DNA of 64,000 nucleotides from Oscarella lobularis. Its lineage: Eukaryota > Porifera > Homoscleromorpha > Homosclerophorida > Oscarellidae. The first letter of the stretch is position 1. Each line of letters starts with the position of its first letter. The stretch spans positions 1,674,001 through 1,738,000 of the forward strand of contig NC_089191.1 in assembly GCF_947507565.1 (NCBI RefSeq). Reading direction: 5' to 3'. The notes beneath the pieces are model-generated. The model was not told the DNA's origin. It ran no database searches and saw only the letters and a program-made list of their open reading frames with translations. Below, piece by piece: positions 10,969 to 21,921 of the stretch. A program made the translations under genes and the position numbers.

Positions 10969-13735
10969 ATGGGAAGGCACCAACGGCTACGACTATGTCA
11001 GTTTTATATTGGCTTTTTGCATATTATTGTCACTATTTCAAACAAGATTATAATCAATAACGTTAATGATCGACCGGTCATTTCTTTGAATGGGCTCAAC
11101 TATACTGACGCAGTTTTCAAAGAGGGTACAGATGGTTTTCGTTTGGCCGCAGGAGTTGTTATTTTTGACGAGGACATTGAGGACAGCATTACCAGGTCAG
11201 ATATGCATTAGCTATTACTTGCTCTTTTGTAAGAAACGAAATTCAGTGCGACTATTCGAATTGATTATGGTCTAAACGCTATTGTATATGACGATCTTCT
11301 TTCGCTGAATCGTAGCCTCATTTCCTCGCATCTTTCCGTGGACTTTTCGTTCCCGACAATGGTCTGGTTTCGCAGCGTAGAAACTGTGCTTACAATGTTA
11401 TTATTTTATGACGTAGAGTATTACCGGTGAGGCGTCGTCGTCAGACTACAGTGCAGCTCTATCGCGCATTACTTTCTCGAACCTAAACTCCAATCCAGCG
11501 GACTACGACTCGCATCATAGGTAGCGTTTATAATAGTATTCGTGTCCTTTACTGTAATCGCTTTTAGACTTGTCATTTTTACTGTTCGGGATCACGCACT
11601 AGCCAGCTTTGAATTTCACGTTAACGTAAGTGGACCGCCAGTTGAATACTGTCGGTTTTAATTAAGAGAGCTTTTCTCTATAGGTTTCGGTTGTTACTGT
11701 CAACGACCGTCCTGTTGTGCGCTTTGGCTTCGACGCTGCAAACTACGCACCGACGCAGGCGTTTCTTGAACGCGCTGTGACGTTCACGGAAGACGACACC
11801 GATCGCGTCGAACTGTTTCCTTCCGACTTTGTTCTCACTGACATCGACAGTCCTGAAATGGCCAATGCAACGGTGACACTGAGTGGTGATTTGGATGCGA
11901 GCATTTACGAGAGCATAACTGTCGACGAAGCGGTTCTTCTTGGAACTGTCATCAAAATGAGAACAACAGTCAGTGAGGTGAGCGAAGATCGCACTGTCAC
12001 GTTTTTTTTCTTCGGGGCTGCTTCCTCAGCTCAGTACAGGAAGGTATATTCGCAGTACTTGAGTTTTCACTCACCTAACTGTATACTGATTGCATTTAAT
12101 TGAAGATTATAACGACAATGACCTATTTTTATGGACGGGACGAAGGTATTCGTCCCGGTACGAGAACTATCACAGTGACAGTGACGGACGACATGGGTGC
12201 CGTTAGCGACGTGGTCACAGTTTATATTGACGTTCGAGAACGAAACGATCCGCCTGTTCTTGACTTGGGGCTTGGATACGACGTAGAAGACGACATTTAT
12301 GTCACTGAAGAGATGATTTCTTTTCAACGTATTGCAACGAAATTGTACCGCGCTCAAATCAAAGACAAAGATTCTAATAAAATTTCAAAAGGAATGGTCA
12401 CACTCACGTAAGGAAACCTTTAAAAATGTATTTCTTATTTGGCATTATTTGTTTCTTAGGTCTTCGCCAAGTGGTTTGTTAGACGACGACGAATATCTCG
12501 CTGTTGTGTACGCTATTAAGCTGCCCGACGGCCTAAGCGTACGCTCAAAAGCATACACACAGTTTAGATTCTCGTCTCTAATGCATGTTCTCGTCTTTAG
12601 GTAACCCCTTCTTCCAGCGGCCACGCGCTAACGTTTACCGGTGTTGGAACATATAGTGACTACATAGGTGCTTTATCTAGTGTGGGTTATATAACTCTCG
12701 CTGATGAACCTCGGGTTTTTGTTGGCGATACGCAGCAACGAATCTCACGATACGTAGGCCCGCTAAGACTCCTTTTTCCCAGTTAATTAAAACTCTCTCA
12801 ATGCAGATTGACGTTACGCTGTGGGACAACGGCTTTAACAGTACAATGCCTCAAGGCAGCACACTCTCTCCGTCGTTCGGATCGATTCGTGTGCGAGTTC
12901 ACATTGAAGTCGTCAATGACAACGCTCCAGTTTTGACATTTTCCGGAATAGAAATGTCATGCGTGTCTGTGAAAAGCGAGTCGTTTTCGTCAAAGTCCAG
13001 ACGCTCAGTCGAAACGATAAATGAAAAGCAGCGACCTTCTCTAGCACGGGTAAAACTGTATACATGCGTTTGTTAAGTTTTTAGCATAAGAATTTTTTCT
13101 TTTAGGCTCCTGAACTTATAAGCATTGCGTTTCATCCTTCAATTAATGGTCGTTTTGTTGTCGGAACTGCTATTGAGTTGGTCTTTTCTGAAGAAACAAA
13201 TCGACCGACGACAAGTGATCCGGACTCACTAAAGCGACTTGTTCAATTAATTCCGCGTAACCTGGAAGATCTCTATCACTTCGGCGTTTGGAAGGACAGT
13301 CAAAATCTTCTCGTTGTTTTTCCTCATGCACCGCCTGAAGGCTTTTCTTCTATTGAAATAAGCGACATCGTTGTCAATGTGAAATCCGCTTCTGGTAGGT
13401 GTTTTAGCGCATGTACGTGTGTCAGGGTACGCTAATCTTCACTACTAATTTTTTCAGAGTTTTGCGTCACGGGCAAATGTCTTGATTGCATAAGCAAACG
13501 AAAAGGAAATTCACTCTGCTTACGCCAATCATATCGCGCTATAGAATTCGTTTCAAAGAATTATCATTCAAGTCTTGACCACATACAGCAGGAATCTGTT
13601 TGCATCCATCATTCACCCAACGGCTGCATTGGTTGCGTGCTCTTGATTTTTGGACTTGTTGCTGTTGTGGCTGGATGCGTCTGTGCGGTCCTCAGTAGAA
13701 AAAGAGGTGAGTTTGTCCGCTTGTCCGTTTAGTTC
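10969..13735 (+). CDS. Single-pass receptor with cadherin-like repeats, no kinase domain
   Basis: A multi-exon gene whose 5' end is not resolved. Successive exons encode units of roughly 110-130 residues marked by NVNDRPVISLNG, TVNDRPVVRFG, RERNDPPVLDLG and VVNDNAPVLTFSG. This N-D-x-x-P linker is typical of cadherin-like or CSPG/FREM-type extracellular repeats; several acidic calcium-type motifs (VTDDMG, DSPEM) support that. Representative splice points are 11047-11195, the long exon 11685-11977, 12107-12408 and the last exon about 13458-13706. The last exon carries six cysteines and a membrane span (VLLIFGLVAVVAGCVCAVL) followed by SRKRG. Splicing at GTGAGT (about 13707) leads into sequence with an early stop, so the cytoplasmic tail is very short. 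I see no kinase domain. The boundaries of individual small exons are approximate. The function is unknown; a cell-surface adhesion or recognition receptor is the reasonable reading. Confidence 0.65.
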
Positions 13736-13900
13736 AATCAGTTAGAGTTTCATTTCTTCTCTGTGATATTCTACAGTCATGCATGTGCTCTCCGTTTTTA
13801 TCTTATCAGAGTCTGTGACAGCTACTATACTTATTATTTCGTTGATAATGTAATCTGAGCTGATGCTACTTAGTTGATTAAGTTAGACTTGTAGTAGTGC
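13730..13900 (+). other. Sequence homologous to the 3' UTR of the receptor kinase gene
   Basis: Aligns by eye with about 8470-8640: shared CAGTTAGAGTT, ATTTCTT, CTGTGAT, GAGTCTGTGACAGCT and a GATGTTACTT-like block in the same order, with small indels. It lies directly after the last splice donor of the kinase-less receptor. Confidence 0.6.
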
Positions 13901-14079
13901 TGCTCCCTAAATAACTCATCACTCTTTCAAAGTTCGTAACTGCCTTCGCCTTCACCGAATGTAAGATGTGCCGACTTTCTAGCAATACGTTTCAGAATCA
14001 TTGATAATAGTAGTAGATGTTAGCTAGGAAATAGTTGTCGTCACTGAAATTCTTTTTGGTGAAGAAATAAACTACAGGT

Positions 14080-14310
14080 AATAACTAGTCACAGGAAAAG
14101 CTCTTTTTCAAGCGTTTCACGTTCCTGGTAGGGCTTCGATGCTGGGAAAAAGTAAAATTCTGCACGTGAGCAAGGTTTCCCGGATAAATCTTTATTTATT
14201 AGTTGTTTTCTTCATACGCCTAAAACCTATTCTAACTACAAAACGGAGGAAAGTGAACACGAAAAAGAACCAATTACAGTGCGAGGTGAAGCAAGAGGTA
14301 GTAAAAAAAG
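14080..14310 (+). repeat. Inverted relic of the 5' end of the 554-aa membrane protein gene
   Basis: On the + strand this reads like the minus strand of 17740-17960. Shared blocks include TAGTCACAGGAAAAGCTCTT, CACGTGAGCAA, GTTTCCCGGATA, CGCCTAAAACCTATT and AAAGTGAACACGAAAAA. The start ATG of the intact gene is replaced by AGG here and stops follow, so it is not coding. Confidence 0.8.
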
Positions 14311-16191
14311 TAAGAGATAGAAAGTCACACCTCTAAACTGACACGGTATCGGATAGCAAAACGAAACATAAAGAAACAAGGCCAGTATCCATTCAAAACA
14401 ACTACGTACTTACCAAAAAAAGCCGAAAAGAAGTGCGTCTGTGTTAGCGTGACCCAGGTCGCACCACGTGGAGGTCCAGACGCTTCGCAACCCAGTCGAC
14501 CCTCACCAACGGCATGAATTGGATCAGAATCCCACATTTCGTGGGCCTCCGAGGTTCGTTGCCCCCCCGGGAGACGACTATCACCTCCGCCGAAGAGGCC
14601 CGCTCATCGTGTGCTCGACGTGGAGGAGAGCCGACGAACGCCGACGCTGTCCCGTGTAATACCAAGGAAACAATCCTTGATAAGACGGAGCGTGTTTTCC
14701 CGACGCGAAAGCCCCTAGAGGTCTTAGGGATGTGCCTCTAATCACTCTCGCGCCGTTGCTCCAGGACCGTGAGTCGGAATATCGTTCGCCCCTCTGGCTC
14801 CCTGTCTTCCAACGACTAACCAAGCGTACGAGCGAGTTCTCAAGCGACGGGGCTACGTAAAGAGAAAGAGCGTCGTGCACGAACTTATGTACTCGCGCAC
14901 GAACGGTGACGCAAACTCTTCGCTGATTGGACGTCGGGAGTGCGTCATAAACCGCAACGGTGTCACGCGAGAGAGCGTTGCTTTTTGCACCTTACGCGCA
15001 ACCAAATAAGGTCATTATTGGAGCGATCACGCCCGTGCAGCGTTTGTCCCAAAAGAAAAAGGAAACAAGAGACGAGCACGTGCACGCGTGCATGGCCAAG
15101 ATGGCCTATACGTGACGTCACCGATTCGTTCACGAATCTCCACGGCATGCGACAAAAGGCGACCAGAAACGCTCTAAGTCTTTCGGTCTCGAGTTCGTCT
15201 TTCGAAAAGAAACGCGGCGAGTTCGATCGAATCGTCGTGAAACAAAGGACTCGTGATTTCGGGCCGTAGATTCGGGCAATAACCGTTTTGGGGCACATAG
15301 TCGAAGCAGAGAGCAACAGTTGTGTTGCAGGTTCGCGTGGAATCGAGGAGATGCGCTTGCTCACCTGCGTTTCGCTTCGAAAGCGTGCAGAAACTTTCTG
15401 AGCCTGTTCGACGTCAATTCGAGCGCATTTCGGTTGATCTTTTGATGTGTAGGGATATTCGTTCGTCTAAATTTCTCCCTGTAAGCGAGGAAACATTTCA
15501 CGTCAAGCGCGCTAAACTCTAAGATGGAGGGCTCGATCGATCGACGCTTTCCAAGTTCTCGGCGTTCAGCACACCAGGCAGCGTCGAGCCTCCTTCTGCA
15601 GGATATTCGTCCGCTTTCTCAACGCTCCATCGCGTTCGCGGACTTCGTCTCGTCAGTCGATTGCGTCAAATGGCCGGTAGAGATCGCGAGAGGGAGTGTT
15701 AACGTGTTTTGCAGCAAAAGCCGGTGAAATGATTGTCTCTATTCGATGAACATTACCAAGATATGGACACGATAAGGAAATTCCAATGTCATGTTCATTT
15801 ATGACGGGCTTATGTATTGATTGGTATTCAACCGTTGAAAAAATTGTACAGAGACACTTTCATGTGATGAACGATCATTTTTTTTGTTAATAGAGTCAAC
15901 CGTGAACCAGCAATTATATTTAGTTACCAACGCTAAATGCGACGTTATGTTTCTCCGATATCATAGATTAATATTAGATTTGTGAGACGCTTTGGGTCGC
16001 ACAAAAAGACCACTGCTTTCCGGTAGTACCTAGTAACCCGGCCTAACCAACATGTATTCCACCCCCGAGTGAAAGACGCTTGGAACTCAAGCAGTTGCCG
16101 GATACGTTGACACCAAACAAATAAATTAGAAACCAAAAAAAGTACAACACAGACACGCAGAAAGAGCGGCAGAAGTACAACAAAAACTATA
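14311..16191. other. GC-richer stretch without a supported gene
   Basis: Overlapping open frames occur on both strands at 14325-15730, which is what GC-rich DNA gives by chance. None shows a domain or splice-consistent continuation. No gene is called. Confidence 0.4.
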
Positions 16192-17856
16192 CTAGTACAT
16201 CATCGAAGAGCTGTATGAGCTGAGTACAGTAGTCTGGGGCTGGGCCGTGCTCTGGGGTACCGTAGTCACAGTTTTCACCACTTCGTTCGCCCTTCTGCGA
16301 AAAAGAAGGTCGAACACATTGTACTTGCTACGGCGCAAAGCGAGAACACAAAAAGCGCCTGGAACGGCAAAGCCAGCAACGATCGCCACAACAGTAAGAA
16401 TAATTGTTAAAACAAAAAGCCAATAAAGCGCTGTTGATAGTGCTATGAGGTCAGCGACAAGTGTCGTTGCGGCCAGGCCGTAGGAGGAAATGGGCTGATG
16501 GACGCTAGAAAGTACGACCAAAGCTATCATCAGACCTGAATAAATAACGGCAACGGTGATTGTTCTCCAATCGCTGCACGACATTTTGATCCTGTCAATG
16601 AAACGAAACGACTTTGCGTCAAAAGAACGAATCTTTTCGAAGGAATTAGAAATTCTAGTCTTCTTTTGCATATTCAGGCCCTCTCCCAAACTTTCGCCTT
16701 GTTCCCAAATCGACTTGAAAAATTCGATGAAATAGGTTCTTATCCAAAAGACGTTGGTGCCAACAAAAGTTACAACACTGATGAAGGGAAGACAAAATCC
16801 GCAAGCAATCATGAATATTCCTACGCCAGAAATTTTCACTTCGTCTCCTTCGATCCTGTCTTGGTTTGTCTCGATAGCTTCAAACGCAATAGACGCAAGA
16901 ATAAACGCATGCAGAATCATAACGCAGGTGATGTGAAAGACAAGGCGCCACTCGATTCTGAAGCAGGGCACGCGGTCCGTACGTTCTGGACCAAACATTT
17001 TCTTTCTTGCAATATCTCTGGATGCTTTGATTAGCAAGTAGATGCGATGAAGATAGACGTCTACAACAGTCAGAAGACAACCGATACCGATTACAAAGTA
17101 TTCGAAAGTGCCTTTTCCGTTTGCCTCTGAAGCAATGTCATAGATGTCGCAGATTATTAGTGGATACATGAGAGCATGGATAACGTATTTAAGCGCGAGT
17201 TCGTGTAAAAACTTGCTGCTGCCACGGACTTTTGAATCTGTATTCTCCACTATCTTGGTCTTCTCCAAATCAACACAGTTCTGTTTTTTCTTGTCTCTGT
17301 AAAAATTGAAGAATTCTTTCCATTGTCTACCGTTTTCGTAAATGAAAAGAATCAAATCCAAGAGTGTCAGTACCAGATGAACGATCTTTAGACTTCTCTT
17401 ATCATCGAAGCCCTGAGAAGCTGCGATAGCTGCATAAACCAAACTGAAGATTAAAAAGGACAATTCAAAGCTTCTCCAAAACATCAATGCCCACTTTGAC
17501 GGCGGATCAATGAATTTGATAGCTGCAAGCAAACCGTTGCGAAAAGCTTCTTTCTCCCCGTTGCTGAATTGTTTTCCACTACAAGCCCCACAGGCAATGC
17601 AGAGCTTTCCACGTCTTGAGCATCGCTCCATGCAGTCGCAGCATTTCAACAAACCGAAACAGCTTACTGAACACTTCAAACAGCAGTCGCAGCATTTCCG
17701 ATCAACAATTGAAAAATCGCCCTTCTCTATCTTCTTGCTTCGACTCGCAGTGTAATATTTTTTTTTCGTGTTCACTTTTTTCCGTTGAGTTGTTGAAATA
17801 GGTTTTAGGCGTAGAGTAGTAGTGATGAACAACATAAACCTGTATCCGGGAAACAT
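16192..17856 (-). CDS. Intronless 554-aa multi-pass membrane protein with Cys-rich N-terminus
   Basis: One uninterrupted frame of 554 codons. Residues 55-92 contain 13 cysteines (CCDCCLKC, KCCDCMERC, CIACGAC), suggesting a metal-binding or palmitoylated patch. From about residue 118 there are eight or nine hydrophobic segments, for example the stretches around FELSFLIFSLVYAAIA, VHLVLTLLDLILFI, FVIGIGCLLTVVDV, FHITCVMILHAFILAS and the last long one near 480-525. The tail is short and rich in Ser/Thr. I do not recognise the family. The absence of introns among intron-rich neighbours raises the possibility of a retrocopy, or simply of a single-exon family. The start is the ATG at 17854-17856; later methionines cannot be excluded, because the first 45 residues are the duplicated segment also seen at 14080. 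Confidence 0.8.
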   Translation of the reverse strand: MFPGYRFMLFITTTLRLKPISTTQRKKVNTKKKYYTASRSKKIEKGDFSIVDRKCCDCCLKCSVSCFGLLKCCDCMERCSRRGKLCIACGACSGKQFSNGEKEAFRNGLLAAIKFIDPPSKWALMFWRSFELSFLIFSLVYAAIAASQGFDDKRSLKIVHLVLTLLDLILFIYENGRQWKEFFNFYRDKKKQNCVDLEKTKIVENTDSKVRGSSKFLHELALKYVIHALMYPLIICDIYDIASEANGKGTFEYFVIGIGCLLTVVDVYLHRIYLLIKASRDIARKKMFGPERTDRVPCFRIEWRLVFHITCVMILHAFILASIAFEAIETNQDRIEGDEVKISGVGIFMIACGFCLPFISVVTFVGTNVFWIRTYFIEFFKSIWEQGESLGEGLNMQKKTRISNSFEKIRSFDAKSFRFIDRIKMSCSDWRTITVAVIYSGLMIALVVLSSVHQPISSYGLAATTLVADLIALSTALYWLFVLTIILTVVAIVAGFAVPGAFCVLALRRSKYNVFDLLFRRRANEVVKTVTTVPQSTAQPQTTVLSSYSSSMMY

Positions 17857-17960
17857 TGCTCACGTGAAAAAGATTACACTTTTCCAGCATCCAAGCCCTG
17901 TGAGAAACGTGAACCTTTTGAGAAAGAGCTTTTCCTGTGACTAGTTATTAATTTATTGAC
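17740..17960 (-). repeat. Intact arm of the inverted repeat (5' end of the 554-aa gene)
   Basis: Partner of 14080-14310, in opposite orientation and about 3.4 kb away. It covers the presumed 5' UTR and the first codons of the membrane protein gene. Confidence 0.75.
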
Positions 17961-18227
17961 GTTATGCCGCGTAGTTCTTCACGCATCTACTCTGCAAGTG
18001 CCATCCACGCAGCCTACCTCATTCACTGATGCTGATTTTTAATTAAAGGAACTTAACTTAATGACTTCGTCCTATTAGTTTAGTTAGTCGTGTTTTTAGA
18101 AGCCTGATCACCTCACAAAACATAAGCGTTCTGTATAGCGGAGCGAAGACGTTCCATTATAGCTATATACATGCATGAATGAATAACTCGCGTAAGGTAG
18201 TCTTTCTGCCTTAGCGAAGCGCCCCGA

Positions 18228-18497
18228 TCACTCCCTGTCAGACTTATGGAGACTATTGAGTTGTCTCACAATCGTTCGAAATGTAGGTCGATTTGCTGGC
18301 TCACGTAGCCAGCAGCTTTTCATTAGCCTTTCGACAAAGTCGGGGCAACTGCGTGGAACTGTGGGTCGAACTCCTCTACTGCACATGTAATCGATAAAAT
18401 TGTCCATATGCTCACGAAGGTGCTGGTCGTCATAGGGTTTCCTTCTTGAAAAAATCTCCCTCGTGACAATTCCAAAGCTATATAGGCTAACGGTCAC
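18228..18497 (-). pseudogene. Protein kinase C-lobe fragment (subdomains IX-XI)
   Basis: The minus-strand frame reads SFGIVTREIFSRRKPYDD, then RPTVPRSCPDFVERLMKSCW and REPANRPTFRTIVRQL before a stop. This is the end of a tyrosine-kinase or tyrosine-kinase-like domain: W/Y-SFG, the CW motif and the RPTF motif. Upstream catalytic motifs (HRD, DFG) are not found in the adjoining sequence, so it is a fragment or the last exon of a gene whose other exons are lost. A related, more damaged copy lies at 48108-48460 in the same orientation relative to the second ROCO gene. Confidence 0.7.
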
Positions 18498-19495
18498 ATA
18501 AGAATTGAGCTTTATTAGTAACGTTCATCGAGGGAACACAGTAAAGGAGCACGTTGGGTTTGTCGTGCTGCGAGCTAGCTGCGAGCGGAGCTAGATCGCA
18601 GACGCAAACCCAACTGCGAGCTGATAACGTGCCACTTGAGAGACGATCATGCACCCGAGAGGGGCCATGCAGGGAAGCTAGGGTAGCTCTGTGTCACCTT
18701 TACTCGACATGCGAATCGCTCTTTTGATACATAAAAAGAAGACCTGAAATTTGTGGAGTAAAGGTATAGCCACCAGGTGCCCCATTCCCATTTTTTACAG
18801 AAGTACATATTTCCGGGCAGATGAAGATGTGGTTGGTAGGCAATGTGATGCCAATAATGCGCATGCTGTAGGCACTAATAGAGATCGGACACCGTGCTAA
18901 GGGTGTTCGGGGGTATTCGGGGATTATATACATGAGGGGTAACAACGGGTCATCGTTATCTAGTACTTAGTATATGCATCTGTGGTCTATGCATATGCCC
19001 CATATACTTTCCTCTCGTTTACATGCCCCTAGTAATAATACAAGGCTAATCTAAAGCGCAATTCGCGGCTCTAAAAAAGAAATCACTGTGACAGAGTCGA
19101 TCTTAGAACTCGTCGGTTCGAAAATAGGCAGGAAAGAATTATTGTGTTTCGAGCGGATATACCGAAGGAATGTAGCCGTAAAAACGAAGTAGTTCGGCTA
19201 TAAAGAATGACTGCAGGCTGACGAGACGAGATGAGACATAGCAGCCTCTGACGACGACGACAACGAAGGAGGTCTTTCGCACGGGCGACCCATAACTTCC
19301 GTTTCTTGCAAAGACCTAAATAATTTTGCCGTCGATGTACAGATCTCGACTGCGGATTGCATGCGTCGTCTCTTTGAATGCTACGGACACCATACTTCGC
19401 GCGGACAGACGAGCGGCCGGGACGCATTATATTGACCAATTAGTACGAGAACTCGCAAGAACAACGTTTTGAGCCTCTACCACGCACGCAACACT
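18498..19495. other. Intergenic, no gene supported
   Basis: Contains a hairpin-capable stretch at about 18555-18615 with GTTGGGTTTG and CAAACCCAAC arms. A 118-codon minus frame at 19083-19439 is arginine-rich and low in information; no domain was seen. Confidence 0.4.
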
Positions 19496-21494
19496 CTACT
19501 CGGTGTCACATTTATCACCCCAATCGCCTTCTTCCCAATCAAGTGTGCTTTTGGCTTCCTCTTTCTTGAAAACTAGCATTGTCACATTCGCTTCTTTGTT
19601 TTGAATGGTTTTTTCGAACTGAAACGATAGAGGGCGCTTGACGTCCGCATTGAAATCGATTACCCATTTGTAGCTTCCAAACACTTTCGACTCCTTGAGC
19701 ACCGTTCCGTCCGCGTAGAGCTTGGCGGGCTTCACAGTTTCCCCCGTAACTAGGCACGTTTTCCCGCCAGTTTGAAACGTGACAACGGGAGGAGGAAAGA
19801 GCCGGTCAGCTACAACGACCACATTTTTGTCCGTCTCCACGATGTCGTAATCCTAAAAACAAATCGCGATCAAACGCGTGTACATGTAGTAGTTGCCTAT
19901 AGGTAAAAAGTATCAAAACAAACAATTTCACGTTTTCCTTGAGTCCACGACCTTCTTTCAGGCGCTGTGTACCTGAGCGCAATAAGACTTGAGCACAGTC
20001 ACTTACATGTACTAAATTTATATTACATTGTTGTAAGACGCGGCCTCTCAAAAGAGTCAGAAGGAATTTGTGCTTTCCAGTCTTTCGACGGAGCAATGGC
20101 CCACTCGCCCATTGTTTCTTTCATCACCAGACACGGAGTGTCAGCAAAATATTGACTGATCACTTCGTTTGCGGCGTCGATAACGCACGTAACAGGATCG
20201 ACTTTGACGGCGTCCGCATATGCAGAGAGCCACTCTCGCAAAAGAGTGAAGGTTTGCCAATTGTGCAAATGCACGTCTGTCCTTTCGTCATTCCTACCGC
20301 AAATCAATTATTTACTTAATTTATATATACACCGTGATACCTTTGTGCAGAAAATGAACTGAAGATGCCGCTGGATTTCTTCTTTAGGGCGGCTCCTTCG
20401 CTCTAAAGACCAAGAAACAAGTGACGCATGCCGGTGTGCGTTTGCGAAGGCTTCGTAAAATAGAACCTAAATGCATTCTGCAAAAACAAGACGAGAAGCA
20501 AAAGAAAAATCAGACTAACTCGTATGACACTTTTCGATCCAAACTGCTCGACGGTCCTTCCGCCACTTCAGCACTGCGCAGCATTCCTTTGTAATTCTGA
20601 GATACTTGTTTTCTGAACGCTTCTTTGCACTGCTCCAAGTTCTGGCACAGGGAGAAATTGTGAATGACTACCAGTTCACCGAACATGCTGCCTTTGTGGA
20701 AAGGTTTTCTTGAAATAAAAAAACGTCTACCCTACATGTATATAGGATTGCAGTCGAACATCTTTTTCTTACTTGATAGCGTCGTCGTCGCTTTTTCCAC
20801 TGACATCTTGCGAATTAGAAAGTTCTTCGCCTCCGGAGCGCTCGCCCGCCATCGTGTCCATGTGCATTCTTTTCAAATTTTTTCTCACGGCGTCCAGGTA
20901 GATCTGATCGTTAAGAGTGACATCGTTAACGACAATAATCGAAATGTTGGCAACGTTGAAAATGACGTCACGCATGAAAATGTTGAAGTACTGCTTCTCG
21001 TAAAACTCGGCCCCGTCTAAAAGTAAACAAAAAACGCACTTGCTAATAGGCCACGTGCAGGCTCTCTGAAGGTTTGATAAAGCAATTCCCTCAAGTTACT
21101 CCAGCTACCTTCGATTGGAAAATCAAACCCTGCGGTGTCGACAAAGGTGAATCCCCTGAGACTGCGTTCTAGCGGAGTTTTCATACAAAGTCCCTCGGTG
21201 TGACTGACAAAGCCGTCCAAAAGCTTGCTATCCATCAGCTGGTTTAGCACAAACGTTTTTCCTTGGCTAAAAAGTCCTACAGCATTCGTGGAAAAATCTG
21301 CATTAATTAATTGAGACTCGTTTTCGCTTACCTACGACGGCAACAAAAACGGTTGGACTGTTGCTGCGTTCCCCCTTTTCGCAGCCTGCCTCCGACTTTG
21401 CTTTGTGAACAGCCCAGCCGCTCGTTTCTAGACCCTTGAAGCTGTCCATCTTGATTTTCAAATCGTAGTCGTCATAATGAGGTTGGCACTGCAT
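19496..21494 (-). CDS. Dynamin-like large GTPase, multi-exon, possibly disrupted
   Basis: Exons on the minus strand: 21494-21332, 21276-21040, 21016-20773, 20708-20520, then one from about 20468 to 20341, one starting near 20295, and the last from about 19852 to 19496. The splice joint between exons 1 and 2 rebuilds a P-loop (VVGLFSQGKTF, i.e. GxxxxGKT). Exon 2 gives FVDTAGFD (the DxxG switch) and a preceding TEGL that resembles a switch-I threonine. Later exons have IIVVNDVTLNDQ and ELVVIHNF, which resemble the segments leading to the base-recognition loop in dynamin/GBP-like GTPases. The tail is a beta-rich segment with an acidic end. The fifth exon has an in-frame TAG (after HTGMRHLFLGL), and I could not find a phase-correct donor for the penultimate exon. 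The gene may be decaying, or my model is wrong there. A membrane-remodelling or defence GTPase role is inferred from the fold only. Confidence 0.6.
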
Positions 21495-21921
21495 TTTCGG
21501 ACTGAACGCGACGACTGCTGTCTATAGACAACTGTACTTAGTTTATAGATAGAGGCCGGGGAAGGCTTATCCTTCCCCCAATTATATTCTCACGGTTTTT
21601 CCTGCATCCTTCTCACTTTCACTTCCGTATCGATCAGCCAATTAAACGTGCAGTGTCGATCGATCTACGCAAGCAATCTAAGCGTCCCGTCGCTTCCGGT
21701 CAGTCATCTTTGTTTTCTAAACAAATATCTATAAGCAGCGTTTACAAGCTACCTCTCGACGCATATACGTTAAGTCTATTCAGCAACCAGCGTACACTTC
21801 AGATAGAAACATGACCCAGCTAGCCCGGCATTGATGTAACCGGATTGGGAGGTGGCGTATACGTATACGTGAGACTTTAAAAGTTCGCTCCTGCTAGCTG
21901 AAGAGCGCTAATGGAATGTAG
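21495..21921. other. Upstream region shared by the GTPase gene (-) and ROCO-A (+)
   Basis: No phase-0 coding exon preceding the first ankyrin exon could be identified, so the 5' end of ROCO-A is missing or unrecognised. Possible divergent promoter region. Confidence 0.4.

Noticed and set aside
14325-15364. Overlapping open frames of 70-133 codons on both strands
   Set aside because: Open frames on both strands in GC-richer DNA, Arg/Ser-rich, no domain and no splice-consistent continuation; chance frames.
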